DNA of 64,000 nucleotides from Methanosarcina mazei S-6 (GCF_000970205.1 NZ_CP009512.1:1178001-1242000); one strand, 5' to 3'. Positions 51,975 to 61,640 are shown, numbered from the stretch's first letter. Notes: generated by a model from the sequence alone, not told the origin. Translations and numbers: made by a program.

Positions 51975-52828
51975 ACCGGAGTTTTAAATGTATTTTTTAC
52001 TCCTGTAAATCATTTTCCTCGGTTTTCTGTCAATAACCTTCCCTGTTTTTTCTTTCCTGTTTTTCCTTTCCTGCTTTTTTACTCGCTTTTTCATCGATTT
52101 TCTTTTTTCTTCTTTCCGAAAACTTTTCTTATCAGTTTTCCTATTAATTTCTCCTGTAGCCTGCCTGCACTTTCTATTTTCTTTCAGGCATAATTTCCTG
52201 AAAAAACAAAAAACTACTTTAAATATTTACAGGTTGCCTTTTTTCCAGTCCCCGGTACCTTAGATATTTTTCTACTTTAATTTTCAGGTATGTAAATGCG
52301 AATGATAATAGCAATTTCTTTAATGGCAGGCCTGTCAAAACATAATTTCCGGTTCAGGCAAAAAAGGCTATTCGGATGGTCTTAAATCAAAAAGCTTAAT
52401 ATTCAGGATACCAATTCCCATTTAAAATGTTAGCTTATTTATATAAAGAAATATTGGTAATATATTGGTAATATATTGTAAAAGAAAATGCTCTACTCTT
52501 TTCAGTAAATCTTAGAGCTTTTCATACCTGGAGTCAGATTAACAGTTACGAGATTTACTTTTCTATAAGGAGCTGGAAAAGTAATGGTTCTAAAAAAAAT
52601 AAATTAACTCTACTTTAATTTAATGATGGGGTGACCTGATTCGCATCTTGAGGCGTTATTCTCCGGTACGGGACTCGTGCTGCTGGATTTATAATTATGA
52701 AGAAAATACTGCTGATAGATTGTAAATAAGGATCTAAAACAGGCTTAAAGTCTTTTGTAAAATCAAGTGGGTATTCAAGGGGGCAGGGGATGTCATCTGA
52801 AAAGTAAAAAGTAAACAGGGTGTGTTCA
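51975..52828. other. Intergenic region before the PKD-repeat gene
   Basis: No convincing gene is seen in about 850 bases. Repeated pyrimidine blocks (cctgttttttcttt, cctgtttttccttt, cctgcttttttact) occur at 52043-52090. A direct duplication ttggtaatata lies at 52452-52475. The leftward frames here are not protein-like. Confidence 0.5.
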
Positions 52829-55441
52829 TTGAAGCAAATAACGGTGTTAATCGTTTTATTTTTTTTATCTCCTTTACTGGCTGTAGTTGTGGGTTCTGAT
52901 TTAGGCTCCGCCGCAGATAGTGGAAATGAATCAATCACTGCGGACTTTTCAGCTTCTCCATTAACTGGTGAAGCTCCGCTAACAGTACAGTTTACTGACA
53001 GGTCAACAGGCAGTCCTGAAACATGGGAATGGGACTTCGGAGATGGGGGTACATCTAGCGCCAAAAACCCTTCCCATACATATTCCAGGGCTGGAACCTA
53101 CACCGTGTCTCTTGAAGCGGGTAACGGCGTTTCTTCGGACAGTGAGGTCAAGACGGATTATATTACTATTAAGGAAAAACCTGTGGTCCCCGTTGTAGAA
53201 GCCAGCTTCAGTGCTAATACAACTTCAGGCAAAGCGCCTCTCACGGTCAGGTTTACGGACAGCTCAGGCGGAGGGCCGACATCCTGGAAATGGGATTTCG
53301 GGGACGGGACCACTTCTGCCACACAGAACCCGGTCCATACTTATTCCGCTGCCGGAAAGTATTCCGTAAACCTCAGAGCAACTAACGGCACTGTCAGTGA
53401 TGATATCACAAGATCAGACTACATTACTGTTGATGGAAATGGGCCACTGGCCAGCTTTACAGCTTCCCCGCTCGAGGGGCTGGCTCCTCTTGCCGTCCAG
53501 TTTACTGACACTTCAACCGGGAGCCCGACAAAATGGGAATGGGACTTTGGGGACGGCGGCAAATCAACCAGTAAAAGCCCTTCCCATACATATTCCGGAG
53601 CCGGGAAATATACAGTGAAATTAACAGTAACAAATTCATACGGGTCCGATACGGCTGATTCTTCCGTCAATGCATATTCAATCACTGCCCCTGTAGCTGA
53701 TTTCTCCGCAAATCCGGTTTCAGGGTCGGTTCCCCTTTCTGTCCAGTTCACTGACATGAGCAGCAACGGTCCCACTGCCTGGGAATGGGATTTCAATTCG
53801 GACGGGGCTGTGGATTCGACTGAACAGAACCCCGTTTATGTATACACGTCTGAGGGGGTCTATTCTGTCACACTCAATGCAGTCAACGGCACTGCCACAG
53901 GCACTGAGACAAAATCCAGCTTTATTACGGCAGGAAATATGCCAGTGGCTGCTTTTACCGCATCCCCGCAGGAAGGAAATGCTCCTCTTACCGTTCAGTT
54001 TAACGACACTTCTTCCGGAAACGTGGATTCCTGGTTCTGGGAGTTTGGGGACGGCAATACTTCAACGGCCAGGAGCCCGTCTTACATTTATTCCAGCGCC
54101 GGGAATTATAACGTGAAATTGACCGTAACAAACTCTTTCGGGTCTAACAGCACTGAGGTCCCATCTTCAGTAAAAGTGCTCTCTGATACAGCCCCTTCCC
54201 CTGACTTTACATCAAACATTACTTCCGGCAAAGCTCCCCTTACTGTCCAGTTTGAAGACCTTTCCACAGGGGGCCCGACTGCCTGGGAATGGGACTTTAA
54301 CTCGGACGGTACCATAGATTCAACCGAACAGAGCCCTGTACATGAGTTTGCAGATACGGGGTTCTATACGGTTACTTTGAGGGCAGGCAACGGCACTGCA
54401 TGGGACAGCATTACCAAGTCCGAATATATTATGGTTGGAGACGGGCTACATGCTTCTTTTACCGTCTCTGCACGGGAAGGGGGTGTCCCTCTGGCTGTTC
54501 AGTTTACTGACACTTCAGTGGGTAACATAACCTCCTGGCACTGGGATTTTGGAGACGGCAGCACATCCACCTCTCAGAACCCAAGCCATGAATATACCGA
54601 AACCGGAAGTTATTCCGTAACCCTTAATGTCAGTAATGCCTACGGTTATAGCTCTGTCACATGGGCTGATTACATTAAAGCCGGTGAAGAGGAAAAGGTA
54701 AGCAGCGGGTCGGGAGGCTCTGGCGGGTCATCTGCCGGCGGCGGCGGTGGTGGTTCTCCCGAGCCTGCAAGCAATGTGGAGGTCAAGGAACTTGCTCAGG
54801 AATTCATCACTACAGGAGACCGCATTAAGTTCGAATTTACCAGAAACGCCACTGCTATTGTATATGTGAAGTTTGATTCCAAAAGGACCCTGGGAAAGAC
54901 CACAACCATGATTGAACAGCTTAAAGGCAGGTCTGTCCTGACCCCAAAAGAACCTCCTGGAAAGGTCTATAAATACCTGAATATCTGGGTGGGGAATGAG
55001 GGCATTGCAGCTCCACAGAATATTGCCAATGCCATTATAGGTTTCAGGGTCAGAAGCACTGAAATTTCAAAAAACGAGACAGAGGGGCCTTCAGTTTTTA
55101 TGTACAGGTATTCGGAAGGAAAATGGAATGCTCTCCCTACACGAAAAATGGGGGAAGATGGGCAGTACATGTATTTTGAGTCCAGAACTCCGGGTTTCTC
55201 TCCGTTTGCGATCATAACCGGAAAGAAAGCTATTGAATACAAAGAAAATGAGACCGAAACTGAGGAACCTCTGCCTGAGCTTCTAAAAGATAGCAGGCAG
55301 GCTGAAATGCCTGATTCCTGGTCCGTGCCAGCTGCTGAATATAAGGACTGGTCAGGAGTGTCCACAGCCATCAAGGTTATTGTCGGATTCCTGGTAATAC
55401 TTCTTATAGGAATTGCTGTTACGGAAAAAAAGAAACGTTAA
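52829..55441 (+). CDS. Cell-surface protein with seven PKD domains and PGF-pre-PGF domain
   Basis: A cell-envelope protein of about 870 residues. The signal peptide is KQITVLIVLFFLSPLLAVVVG. Seven PKD domains of about 80-90 residues follow. Each has the pattern APLTVQFTD, then W-x-W-D-F-G-D-G, then P-x-H-x-Y, then G-x-Y-x-V-x-L. In repeats 4 and 6 the WDF is followed by NSDG. A Gly/Ser-rich linker (SGSGGSGGSSAGGGGGG) precedes a PGF-pre-PGF domain, and the C-terminus has a membrane anchor (VIVGFLVILLIGIAV) and a basic tail. TTG at 52829 is preferred because gggtg lies six bases upstream; the frame can be extended to GTG at 52820. Adhesion or S-layer association is inferred. Confidence 0.9.
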   Translation: MKQITVLIVLFFLSPLLAVVVGSDLGSAADSGNESITADFSASPLTGEAPLTVQFTDRSTGSPETWEWDFGDGGTSSAKNPSHTYSRAGTYTVSLEAGNGVSSDSEVKTDYITIKEKPVVPVVEASFSANTTSGKAPLTVRFTDSSGGGPTSWKWDFGDGTTSATQNPVHTYSAAGKYSVNLRATNGTVSDDITRSDYITVDGNGPLASFTASPLEGLAPLAVQFTDTSTGSPTKWEWDFGDGGKSTSKSPSHTYSGAGKYTVKLTVTNSYGSDTADSSVNAYSITAPVADFSANPVSGSVPLSVQFTDMSSNGPTAWEWDFNSDGAVDSTEQNPVYVYTSEGVYSVTLNAVNGTATGTETKSSFITAGNMPVAAFTASPQEGNAPLTVQFNDTSSGNVDSWFWEFGDGNTSTARSPSYIYSSAGNYNVKLTVTNSFGSNSTEVPSSVKVLSDTAPSPDFTSNITSGKAPLTVQFEDLSTGGPTAWEWDFNSDGTIDSTEQSPVHEFADTGFYTVTLRAGNGTAWDSITKSEYIMVGDGLHASFTVSAREGGVPLAVQFTDTSVGNITSWHWDFGDGSTSTSQNPSHEYTETGSYSVTLNVSNAYGYSSVTWADYIKAGEEEKVSSGSGGSGGSSAGGGGGGSPEPASNVEVKELAQEFITTGDRIKFEFTRNATAIVYVKFDSKRTLGKTTTMIEQLKGRSVLTPKEPPGKVYKYLNIWVGNEGIAAPQNIANAIIGFRVRSTEISKNETEGPSVFMYRYSEGKWNALPTRKMGEDGQYMYFESRTPGFSPFAIITGKKAIEYKENETETEEPLPELLKDSRQAEMPDSWSVPAAEYKDWSGVSTAIKVIVGFLVILLIGIAVTEKKKR

Positions 55442-55458
55442 TAAAAATCCGGCAAAAA

Positions 55459-55553
55459 TAAAGTAGTTATGAAAATAGCCCATAAATGTAAACCGGGAAA
55501 ATTCCCGGCTAATAAGCTACTATGTTCAGCTGTTTATTTTCATAATTACTTTA
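55459..55553. terminator. Large inverted-repeat element after the PKD gene
   Basis: taaagtagttatgaaaata (55459-55477) pairs with tattttcataattacttta (55535-55553) with one G.U. Inside it a second perfect hairpin is formed by ccgggaa/ttcccgg (55493-55508). Together they make a two-storey structure of 95 bases starting 18 bases after the stop, most simply a terminator, though it may be a small mobile-type element. Confidence 0.6.
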
Positions 55554-55602
55554 TATGAAGCAAGCAATCACAAAATAAGAAATTTCTTTTACCGGGATAG
55601 AC

Positions 55603-55896
55603 ATGAGTTTCACGCTTAATATAGAAACTGGTTTTTCACCTCAGGAAGTACGTGAGGCTATCCGTTCTGCTCTGGAACATGAAAAACATGTTGCAAAATA
55701 CAAGATCGATCGATATTCTGCGATCTGTAAGGGTTTCGAGAAAAAGTTCGGGTACGGCTCAGGTGAGCTCAGGGAAAGGTTTGAAGCCGGTGGTATTGGA
55801 AAAGATAGTGATTTCTTTGACTGGTATACTGCGAAAAGAGAGCTTGATCACTGGAACCGGAAACTTGAGATCCTTTCCGGGATTTCTTTTTCATAG
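55603..55896 (+). CDS. Solitary antitoxin-like protein (third copy)
   Basis: A 97-residue paralogue of the proteins at 47711 and 50598, sharing SPQEVREAIRSALEHEKHVAKYKIDRY and FFDWYTAKRELDHWNRKLEIL. The ATG is preceded by gggatagac. No toxin-like frame follows it. It lies between a large hairpin element and 590 bases without a gene. The role is inferred from the paired copy only. Confidence 0.75.
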   Translation: MSFTLNIETGFSPQEVREAIRSALEHEKHVAKYKIDRYSAICKGFEKKFGYGSGELRERFEAGGIGKDSDFFDWYTAKRELDHWNRKLEILSGISFS

Positions 55897-56490
55897 TGGG
55901 CTTAATATCTTTCCAGTGAAGTCAGGCTATGATTTATTCCTGAAGTTTTCTCTCTTTTTCTGAAGTTTTCTCTCTTTTCTGAATTGTTCTTCCCTGTTGG
56001 TTGTTGTTCTCTCGCAGGTAAACCGATCTGAAATATATTTCCATCTGGAATATCTGCGCGCACGCAGGATATGCTAATTTTCCGGACCCTGTGCCTTGCA
56101 AAACACTTCGAGAAAGTGCCCTGTCACGTATCCTGTAAATTTTAAGGTCAGGGCGTATATCATATGTCTTTTGTTAAAGAGCCTGATCCGGAAAAAATGA
56201 GTTATAAATTGTAAACTTTAAGATTATTCTTACGACAAATATGATTGTATTTTTCTTTCTTCTTCACGAAGGTTTATTGAGGGACTGAGGAGTTATCGAG
56301 TTCTCATACCCGGATCTGACTTTTATTTCCTTTTTGAGATTTTTCCTGTAACTCTTTGAGTTCTGCAAGAGGGCTGAAGGTGCAGAAAACTGTTTGAAAA
56401 TTAGAGGGCGTGGTAGACAAATATTTATAATAAGTATAAGTAGTTAATATTGAGATAAAAACATAAAACTTTACAGTGGGGGAAGACATA
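55897..56490. other. Intergenic region with a 20-bp direct repeat
   Basis: No gene is seen. ctgaagttttctctctttt occurs twice in a row (55940-55979). Near 56423-56450 agtataagtagttaatattg includes TATA-like motifs likely serving the DUF1699 gene. Confidence 0.5.
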
Positions 56491-56898
56491 GTGAAAATTA
56501 GAGTAGTTAGTTCAAGGGAAGAAATCTTTACACTAAATCCTAATGAGCGTGTTGTTCACCTGGCCTTCAGGCCTTCGAACAAGGACATTTTTGCACTTGT
56601 AGAAACCTGCCCGAAAATTGAGGTAATTCAGCTGCCGAAATCTTACAGGCGCACGGTCTCGAAGTCTATAGAAATGTTCCTTGAAATGCAGAGAATCCAG
56701 CTTATCGAAGGGGATGTCTGGGGCCACAGGAAAGACATTAATGAATATTACAGCATTCCATCATCTGTGATCGAAAAGATCAGAGAACTGAAGATGGAGG
56801 GCACGCCTGCTGAGAGGATAGAAGAAAAGGTTGCAAGGGAAAGCAAGCTTAACCCTGAAATGGTTGCTTATATCCTGACCAAGGAAGCTTCTGCCTGA
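56491..56898 (+). CDS. DUF1699-family protein
   Basis: A 135-residue soluble protein. It contains KIRVVSSREEIFTLNPNERVVHLAFRP, then EVIQLPKSYRRTVSKSIEMFLEMQRIQLIEGDVWGHRKDI, and a helical C-terminus. This fits DUF1699, a family known to me mainly from Methanosarcinales and without known function. The frame opens at GTG 56476. GTG at 56491 (VKIRVVSS) is preferred because gggg lies nine to ten bases upstream. The repeated R-R-T/E-M-x-R pattern suggests RNA or nucleic acid contact, but that is speculation. It is a single gene. Confidence 0.8.
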   Translation: MKIRVVSSREEIFTLNPNERVVHLAFRPSNKDIFALVETCPKIEVIQLPKSYRRTVSKSIEMFLEMQRIQLIEGDVWGHRKDINEYYSIPSSVIEKIRELKMEGTPAERIEEKVARESKLNPEMVAYILTKEASA

Positions 56899-57591
56899 GA
56901 ACCCTGAAAATAAGGAATTTTCCAGTAAGGTATTTTTCCTTTCGTTCTTATGTACAACAGGATAATATTGAAAGACTAAACATCTTTCAAATATCCTTAT
57001 TTGTTCTCCAGTCCCGGATTCAGTTTTTAGTTTAAGGAGCCTGGAAACTACTCCCGTAAACCGGGCAATAACGACATTTAGCTAGCGGGAGCTACAGAGC
57101 CCGAGGATTTTTTTTGGACTGAGCCTGGGGATTATTTTTGCTTGGACTATTTTTGTTTTTTACTTTGGTGTATACTCTTAAAATTCTCGGCTGCAAAATC
57201 CTTCTATTTATTCATACCTTTTAAAAACCGTCAGAAGTAAGGTCTGGATTTTTATTGTATCCGGTTTTATAGTTCAGAGTTCTAGCTGGATTATTGCCTT
57301 AATCGCATTTTCGCCTTAATTGTATTTTCACCCAATTGAATTTTTATCTTAATTGTATTTTTATCTTAATTGCATTTTCAACTTTAAGAAACTTTAATCT
57401 TAAGCTAATTTTTTATCTTTATTGAATTTTTGCCTTAATTGAATTTTTACTTCAATGAAATTTTAAATCTTAACTGATTTTTATCCGATGAAATAGTCAA
57501 ACAAGGTAATAACTTATATATTTTTGATGGCTGTAATATTTTTAGTCTTATCTTTATCTTTCTAGCTTTAGCAATGATAGGAGACTGAAGG
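56899..57591. other. Intergenic region with degenerate 18-20 bp repeats
   Basis: No gene is seen. From 57296 to 57485, about ten degenerate units built on cttaattgaatttttat occur. They are AT-rich and could bend DNA upstream of the regulator at 57592. cttatatatttttg (57512-57525) is the likely TATA region. Confidence 0.65.
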
Positions 57592-58389
57592 GTGAAACTG
57601 GAACTCATAGAGCTGATTTTTCTTTCCGATAAACGAAAACAACTATTGCTTTTTCTCAGAAGCGGGACCAAAAACATGGATGAAATTACGGAAGCTCTTC
57701 AGGTAACTTCCACTTCTATCCTTCCCCAGATTAAGAAATTAAAAGATATGTCCCTGGTCTTACAGGAAGACAGGTCATATACTCTCTCTCCTATCGGAAA
57801 AGTTCTCGTTGAAAAAATGCAGCCTCTCGTCAGCACTATAGAGCTTTTTGAAGACAATTTCGAGTACTGGTCGGAAAAGGATCTGCAGGCGTTTACCCTC
57901 TCTTTTAAGAAAAGGCTTGGAGAGCTCGGTAAGTGTAAACTGATCCAGCCTGACCTCGACCGCATGTTCGAGCTCGACCCTGAAGTTGTTGAAGGACTTT
58001 CAAGCTCCGCTTACATCCTTGAAGCCATAGCTTACTTTTATCCGCCTATGATTGCTCTCTGCCAGGAGCTGGCAAAAAAAGGGGTTGAATTTTCATTCCT
58101 GATGTCTGAATCCGTCTATGAACGGTATTATACTGATTATATTGAAGATCTCAGGGATATGCTGGCTCTTAAAAACGTAAAATTTTTCCGATATTCGGGC
58201 GAGCTGAAAATTGCAAGCCTTACAGTTACCGACAAATTTTTTATGCTTTCACTCTTCCCTAAAAACCAGAGGCATTTTGACAGGGAGAGCCTTATATGCC
58301 ACGAGCCTGCCGCGCTGAGTCTGGGGACAGAACTTTTCAATGAACTGCTGCTTGATTCAACGCAAATTACTGAAGTCCCTCATAAGTAA
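57592..58389 (+). CDS. Msr-like regulator: winged helix plus DUF1724 domain (second copy)
   Basis: A 265-residue paralogue of the gene at 51174. The N-terminal winged helix is LSDKRKQLLLFLRSGTKNMDEITEAL with TSILPQIKKLKDM. The DUF1724 region is CKLIQPDLDRMFELDPEVVEGL and GELKIASLTVTDKFFMLSLF. GTG at 57592 is used, with aggag thirteen bases upstream. Family members regulate methyltransferase gene expression in Methanosarcina (established for several Msr proteins). None of the known targets lies close by. The flavodoxin beyond it is convergent. The two copies may share a signal or cross-regulate. Confidence 0.88.
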   Translation: MKLELIELIFLSDKRKQLLLFLRSGTKNMDEITEALQVTSTSILPQIKKLKDMSLVLQEDRSYTLSPIGKVLVEKMQPLVSTIELFEDNFEYWSEKDLQAFTLSFKKRLGELGKCKLIQPDLDRMFELDPEVVEGLSSSAYILEAIAYFYPPMIALCQELAKKGVEFSFLMSESVYERYYTDYIEDLRDMLALKNVKFFRYSGELKIASLTVTDKFFMLSLFPKNQRHFDRESLICHEPAALSLGTELFNELLLDSTQITEVPHK

Positions 58390-58530
58390 CAAAAATCTGT
58401 GGAAGCAGAAAAAATAAGATGCCACCAGATGCCCTTTATATCAACTATTTTTGAGCTCTGGATGGTCTTCTTCCGGTTAACAGGATTCCGTTATTATGCC
58501 GGAATCTCCTGAATAGGATTCTTTTGACCG

Positions 58531-58980
58531 TTATTGCGTTTTTTTACTTCTCTGCTTTATTTTTTCGGCAATATCTACTCCAAGCCTCTTGCATTCCTGA
58601 AGGTCCTTGTCCGTGGGCTTGTGAAGGATCCTGAGTACGGGGTCTATAACGGTCATCCCCAGTTCCCTCATCTTTTCTGCTATCATTATGGGCGCTTCCC
58701 CGCTCCACCCGTAAGACCCGAAAGCAGCTCCCAGCTTGCCCTGCGGGTTGATGGAAACAAGGGTCTCATTCATAAATTTCTCCATGGGCAGCAGCATCTT
58801 GTAGTAAAAAGTCGAAGAACCAACCGCAATCGCTTCAGCTTCTTTGAGTTCTTCAGGCTTTACATCATAGAAACTGACGACCTTTACGTCCACATTCTTT
58901 GACTCTATCCCGTTCCCTATTGCTTCAGCCATATCCTTTGTATTCCCTGAGGTACTCAGATAAACTACTATTGCTTTCAA
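58531..58980 (-). CDS. Flavodoxin
   Basis: A 149-residue electron-transfer flavoprotein. The FMN phosphate loop is YLSTSGNTKDMAEAI, followed by GSSTFYYKM and the AAFGSYGWSGEAP loop that stacks on the isoalloxazine ring. The length is normal for the short-chain class. The start codon is TTG at 58980. The strong ribosome-binding site GGAGGAGAGAGG just upstream makes that choice secure. It is a single leftward gene, possibly an alternative low-potential carrier for ferredoxin. Confidence 0.88.
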   Translation of the reverse strand: MKAIVVYLSTSGNTKDMAEAIGNGIESKNVDVKVVSFYDVKPEELKEAEAIAVGSSTFYYKMLLPMEKFMNETLVSINPQGKLGAAFGSYGWSGEAPIMIAEKMRELGMTVIDPVLRILHKPTDKDLQECKRLGVDIAEKIKQRSKKTQ

Positions 58981-59182
58981 CCTCTCTCCTCCTCTAGCAA
59001 TAAATTATGATACCAGTGCAGTTCCGGACAAGGAGAGCAAAAACCGGCACTTGCGTATCTAAAGCTCAGAGATGGAAGGTACAACCCTGGCTTTCTCGCT
59101 CCCCAATTCGACATTATTTATAAAATTTGTTTTAAATAAGGATTTCGTCATCTTAATAAGGTTCAGTTTTCGCTGGAGGTTA

Positions 59183-60949
59183 TCATATAAAGTCTGCCTC
59201 TATCCGTATAGGGGCTATATAGTTTACAACCTGCAGGGCGATGCTTTCAAGGAAATTGCGGACATTATGCGGAATCCTGTCCACAGTATGGGAGGCAAAA
59301 TTCAGGCTGCCTATTACCTCGCCCCTGTGTTTCATAGGGATTACTGCGACTGCAGTGATCTTTTCTTTCCTTAACATGCCTGCCATCTCTTCCGCAAAAA
59401 AGCTCAGTTTATATACCGGCTTCTCAGTCCAGACCTGCTTTGCTTCCGGAGAGTCCGCCCTGTATGCATAAATTTTTTCTACAAAGTCAGAAGAAAGCCC
59501 CCTGTGTGCTACTAGGTTGATCTGGTCAAGAAGCTCGTCTTTAAGATATATGCCCCCTGCATCTATCTCCCTTATCTTCAGGCAGGAATCAAGAATAAGG
59601 TTAAGCATAGCCTGGAGGTTCCAGGTGCTGCTCAGGGCTATGCTGAGTTCTCTCTGAATCTCTAGCATTTCCCGGGCTTCTTTTCTCTCCGTGACGTCAA
59701 CGACTATTCCTTGGAAGTGAGTAACAGTGTTTTTATTGTCCCGCTGGATGTATGTCCTTTCTTCAACCCAGCGAACATTTCTGTCTCCTGTAAGAATCCG
59801 GTATTCCATTTCAAAAGAGTCTAACTCTTCCCTGACAGCGCGTGCAAGGCTTTCAAAGACCGAATTGATATCTTCTTTGTAAATTATATCTCCATAGAGG
59901 ATCTTTCCCGAAGTGAAGTCTTCCACACTGTATCCAAACTGTGTTATATTTTCCGAAACGAACTCCACAGGCCAGTTTTCCGTATTCTTCCAGAGAAAAG
60001 CTACTGCTGAACTTTTATTGACTATCGTTTTCAGAAGCTTCTGCATTTCCAGGGATTTTCTCAGAGCTTCTTCAATTTTTTTCCTGGGGGTTATATCCAG
60101 CACTATTCCCTGAAAGCAGGTAACACTCCCGTTTCCGTCCCTCTGAATGAAAGTCTTCTCGTTAACCCAGCGAAGGTCTCCGGCTTTTGTTAAAATTCTG
60201 TATTCGGAATTGAAGCTTACTTCCCCTTTCTGGATATGCCTCTCAAGCTCTCCTTCAACCCTTTTCAGGTCATCGGGATGTATTATTTTCCCGTAAAGGA
60301 TACCCTGCGATATGAAATCGCTGGCTGTGTATCCGAACTGTACAATATTATCAGAGACAAAAGTTGCAGGCCAGTATTTTTCATTTTTCCAGAGGAAGAC
60401 CACTGCAGGACTGTTGTTGATTACCGCAGTTAGCACTTTCTGCATTTCCAGGGCTTTTTTCAGTTTTTCTTCACTTCTTTTCCTCTCTGTGATATCGAGT
60501 ACAACACCCTGAAAGTGGGTTACTTTTCCTTCCTGGTCTCTTTCAATAAAGCTCCTTTCATTCACCCAGCGTATTTTCCCGGCTTTTGAAAAAATCCTGT
60601 ACTCCATGCTGAAGTCCGGAGCTCCCATCAGAATCCTTTTTTGAAGCTCCTCACCAACTTTATTCAGGTCTTCGGGGTATATGATGTCTCCGTACAGTAC
60701 CCTGCCCGAGATAAAATCCTCCACGGTATATCCGAAGTTCACCACATTTTCGGAAACAAACTCTGCAGGCCATTTTTCCTCGTTTTTCCAGAGAAATACC
60801 ACTACCTGACTGTTATTGATTATCGTTTTCAGAGCCTCTTCCCTCTCCAGGGCTGCATGGAAGGCTTTCCCCCTTTCGCCGCCTGCAACATCTGCTGAAT
60901 CGGGATACCTGTTCTTTTTTTCTTCATATCCTGCATTCTTATCGTTCAT
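59183..60949 (-). CDS. Three-PAS, one-GAF sensory protein without a kinase domain
   Basis: About 588 residues. Three PAS/PAC units (about 50-155, 175-280 and 300-405 from this start) are nearly copies of each other. Each carries VVFLWKNEEKWPAEFVS-type first strands, a GYTVEDF patch, and an F-Q-G-[IV]-V-[LV]-D-[IV]-T PAC end. A GAF domain follows (about 425-580; SLKIREIDAGGIYLKDE, IPMKHRGEVIGSLN). No histidine kinase, ATPase, GGDEF or output domain is seen, and the protein ends just after GAF. The ATG at 60949 is preceded by GGA on the coding strand. The open frame extends to 61051. It is probably a partner protein that signals through a separate kinase. Confidence 0.8.
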   Translation of the reverse strand: MNDKNAGYEEKKNRYPDSADVAGGERGKAFHAALEREEALKTIINNSQVVVFLWKNEEKWPAEFVSENVVNFGYTVEDFISGRVLYGDIIYPEDLNKVGEELQKRILMGAPDFSMEYRIFSKAGKIRWVNERSFIERDQEGKVTHFQGVVLDITERKRSEEKLKKALEMQKVLTAVINNSPAVVFLWKNEKYWPATFVSDNIVQFGYTASDFISQGILYGKIIHPDDLKRVEGELERHIQKGEVSFNSEYRILTKAGDLRWVNEKTFIQRDGNGSVTCFQGIVLDITPRKKIEEALRKSLEMQKLLKTIVNKSSAVAFLWKNTENWPVEFVSENITQFGYSVEDFTSGKILYGDIIYKEDINSVFESLARAVREELDSFEMEYRILTGDRNVRWVEERTYIQRDNKNTVTHFQGIVVDVTERKEAREMLEIQRELSIALSSTWNLQAMLNLILDSCLKIREIDAGGIYLKDELLDQINLVAHRGLSSDFVEKIYAYRADSPEAKQVWTEKPVYKLSFFAEEMAGMLRKEKITAVAVIPMKHRGEVIGSLNFASHTVDRIPHNVRNFLESIALQVVNYIAPIRIEADFI

Positions 60950-61051
60950 CTTCTTCCAGCCGCCTGGCAAAGAGGTTCTAAATGATTTACTTACAGATGT
61001 TTTCAAAGCAGCAGACTGCCTGACTGCAAATCCGCATGTGTCCTGATTCAC

Positions 61052-61563
61052 AGGTTTGCATGTCTGCAGGTCAGCTCCTGGTTTCCTATTCGCCTTTTTT
61101 ATATAATTTGGTTTTTATCAAATATCAGTTTTTTTGGTTCTGGAATTTCCTCAAGTCTGGCTGCATTCTGCGAATTAGATAAATATTTATATCAAAATAG
61201 CCGGGCTTCTTCAACGCTGCCTTTTCTTTCTGTATTTCTTTTTGGCATCTATGGAATCTTATTTATAGTATAAAAAAGGTAATAAGATTCCGTATTCCGT
61301 GTATGTCCCGGAAAACTGTGGATTCGCTCAATCTTTCATGAACCCTTTACGAACCCCATCAGGAGAATAGCAATATTCTATCCGGATACTTGCCGACCAA
61401 AAGCGGAACCAACAGGATTTCAGGAAATGCCCGGAGTGCAGTAAAAACTGCAAACATGGAATACAAAAAATGGCAAAAAATCTGAAAAATGGCAAAAAAT
61501 AAAAAAATGGATAAAGTCAAAAAAGGCTAGAGCAAAAATAGTCCAAAAACCTAAAACCTCCAT
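61052..61563. other. Intergenic region, no gene seen
   Basis: AT-rich sequence upstream of the PAS-GAF gene, with a likely TATA region near 61175-61195 (gataaatatttatatc). From 61470 to 61540 there is a short A-rich repeat (atggcaaaaaat, twice). Confidence 0.45.
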
Positions 61564-61612
61564 AAAAGGATCTGCAGTAAGGTTTTGAGGGATACCTTAC
61601 TGTGATCCTTTT
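61564..61612. terminator. Strong inverted repeat (18-bp stem)
   Basis: aaaaggatc-tg-cagtaaggt (61564-61583) pairs with accttactg-t-gatcctttt (61594-61612), 18 pairs with a small 2:1 internal loop and a 10-base loop. It ends in a short T-run. No gene ends near it, so it may terminate an unannotated transcript or be the end of a mobile element. Confidence 0.7.
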
Positions 61613-61640
61613 ATTTCAAAATCATTTGTCCGATTGGATT

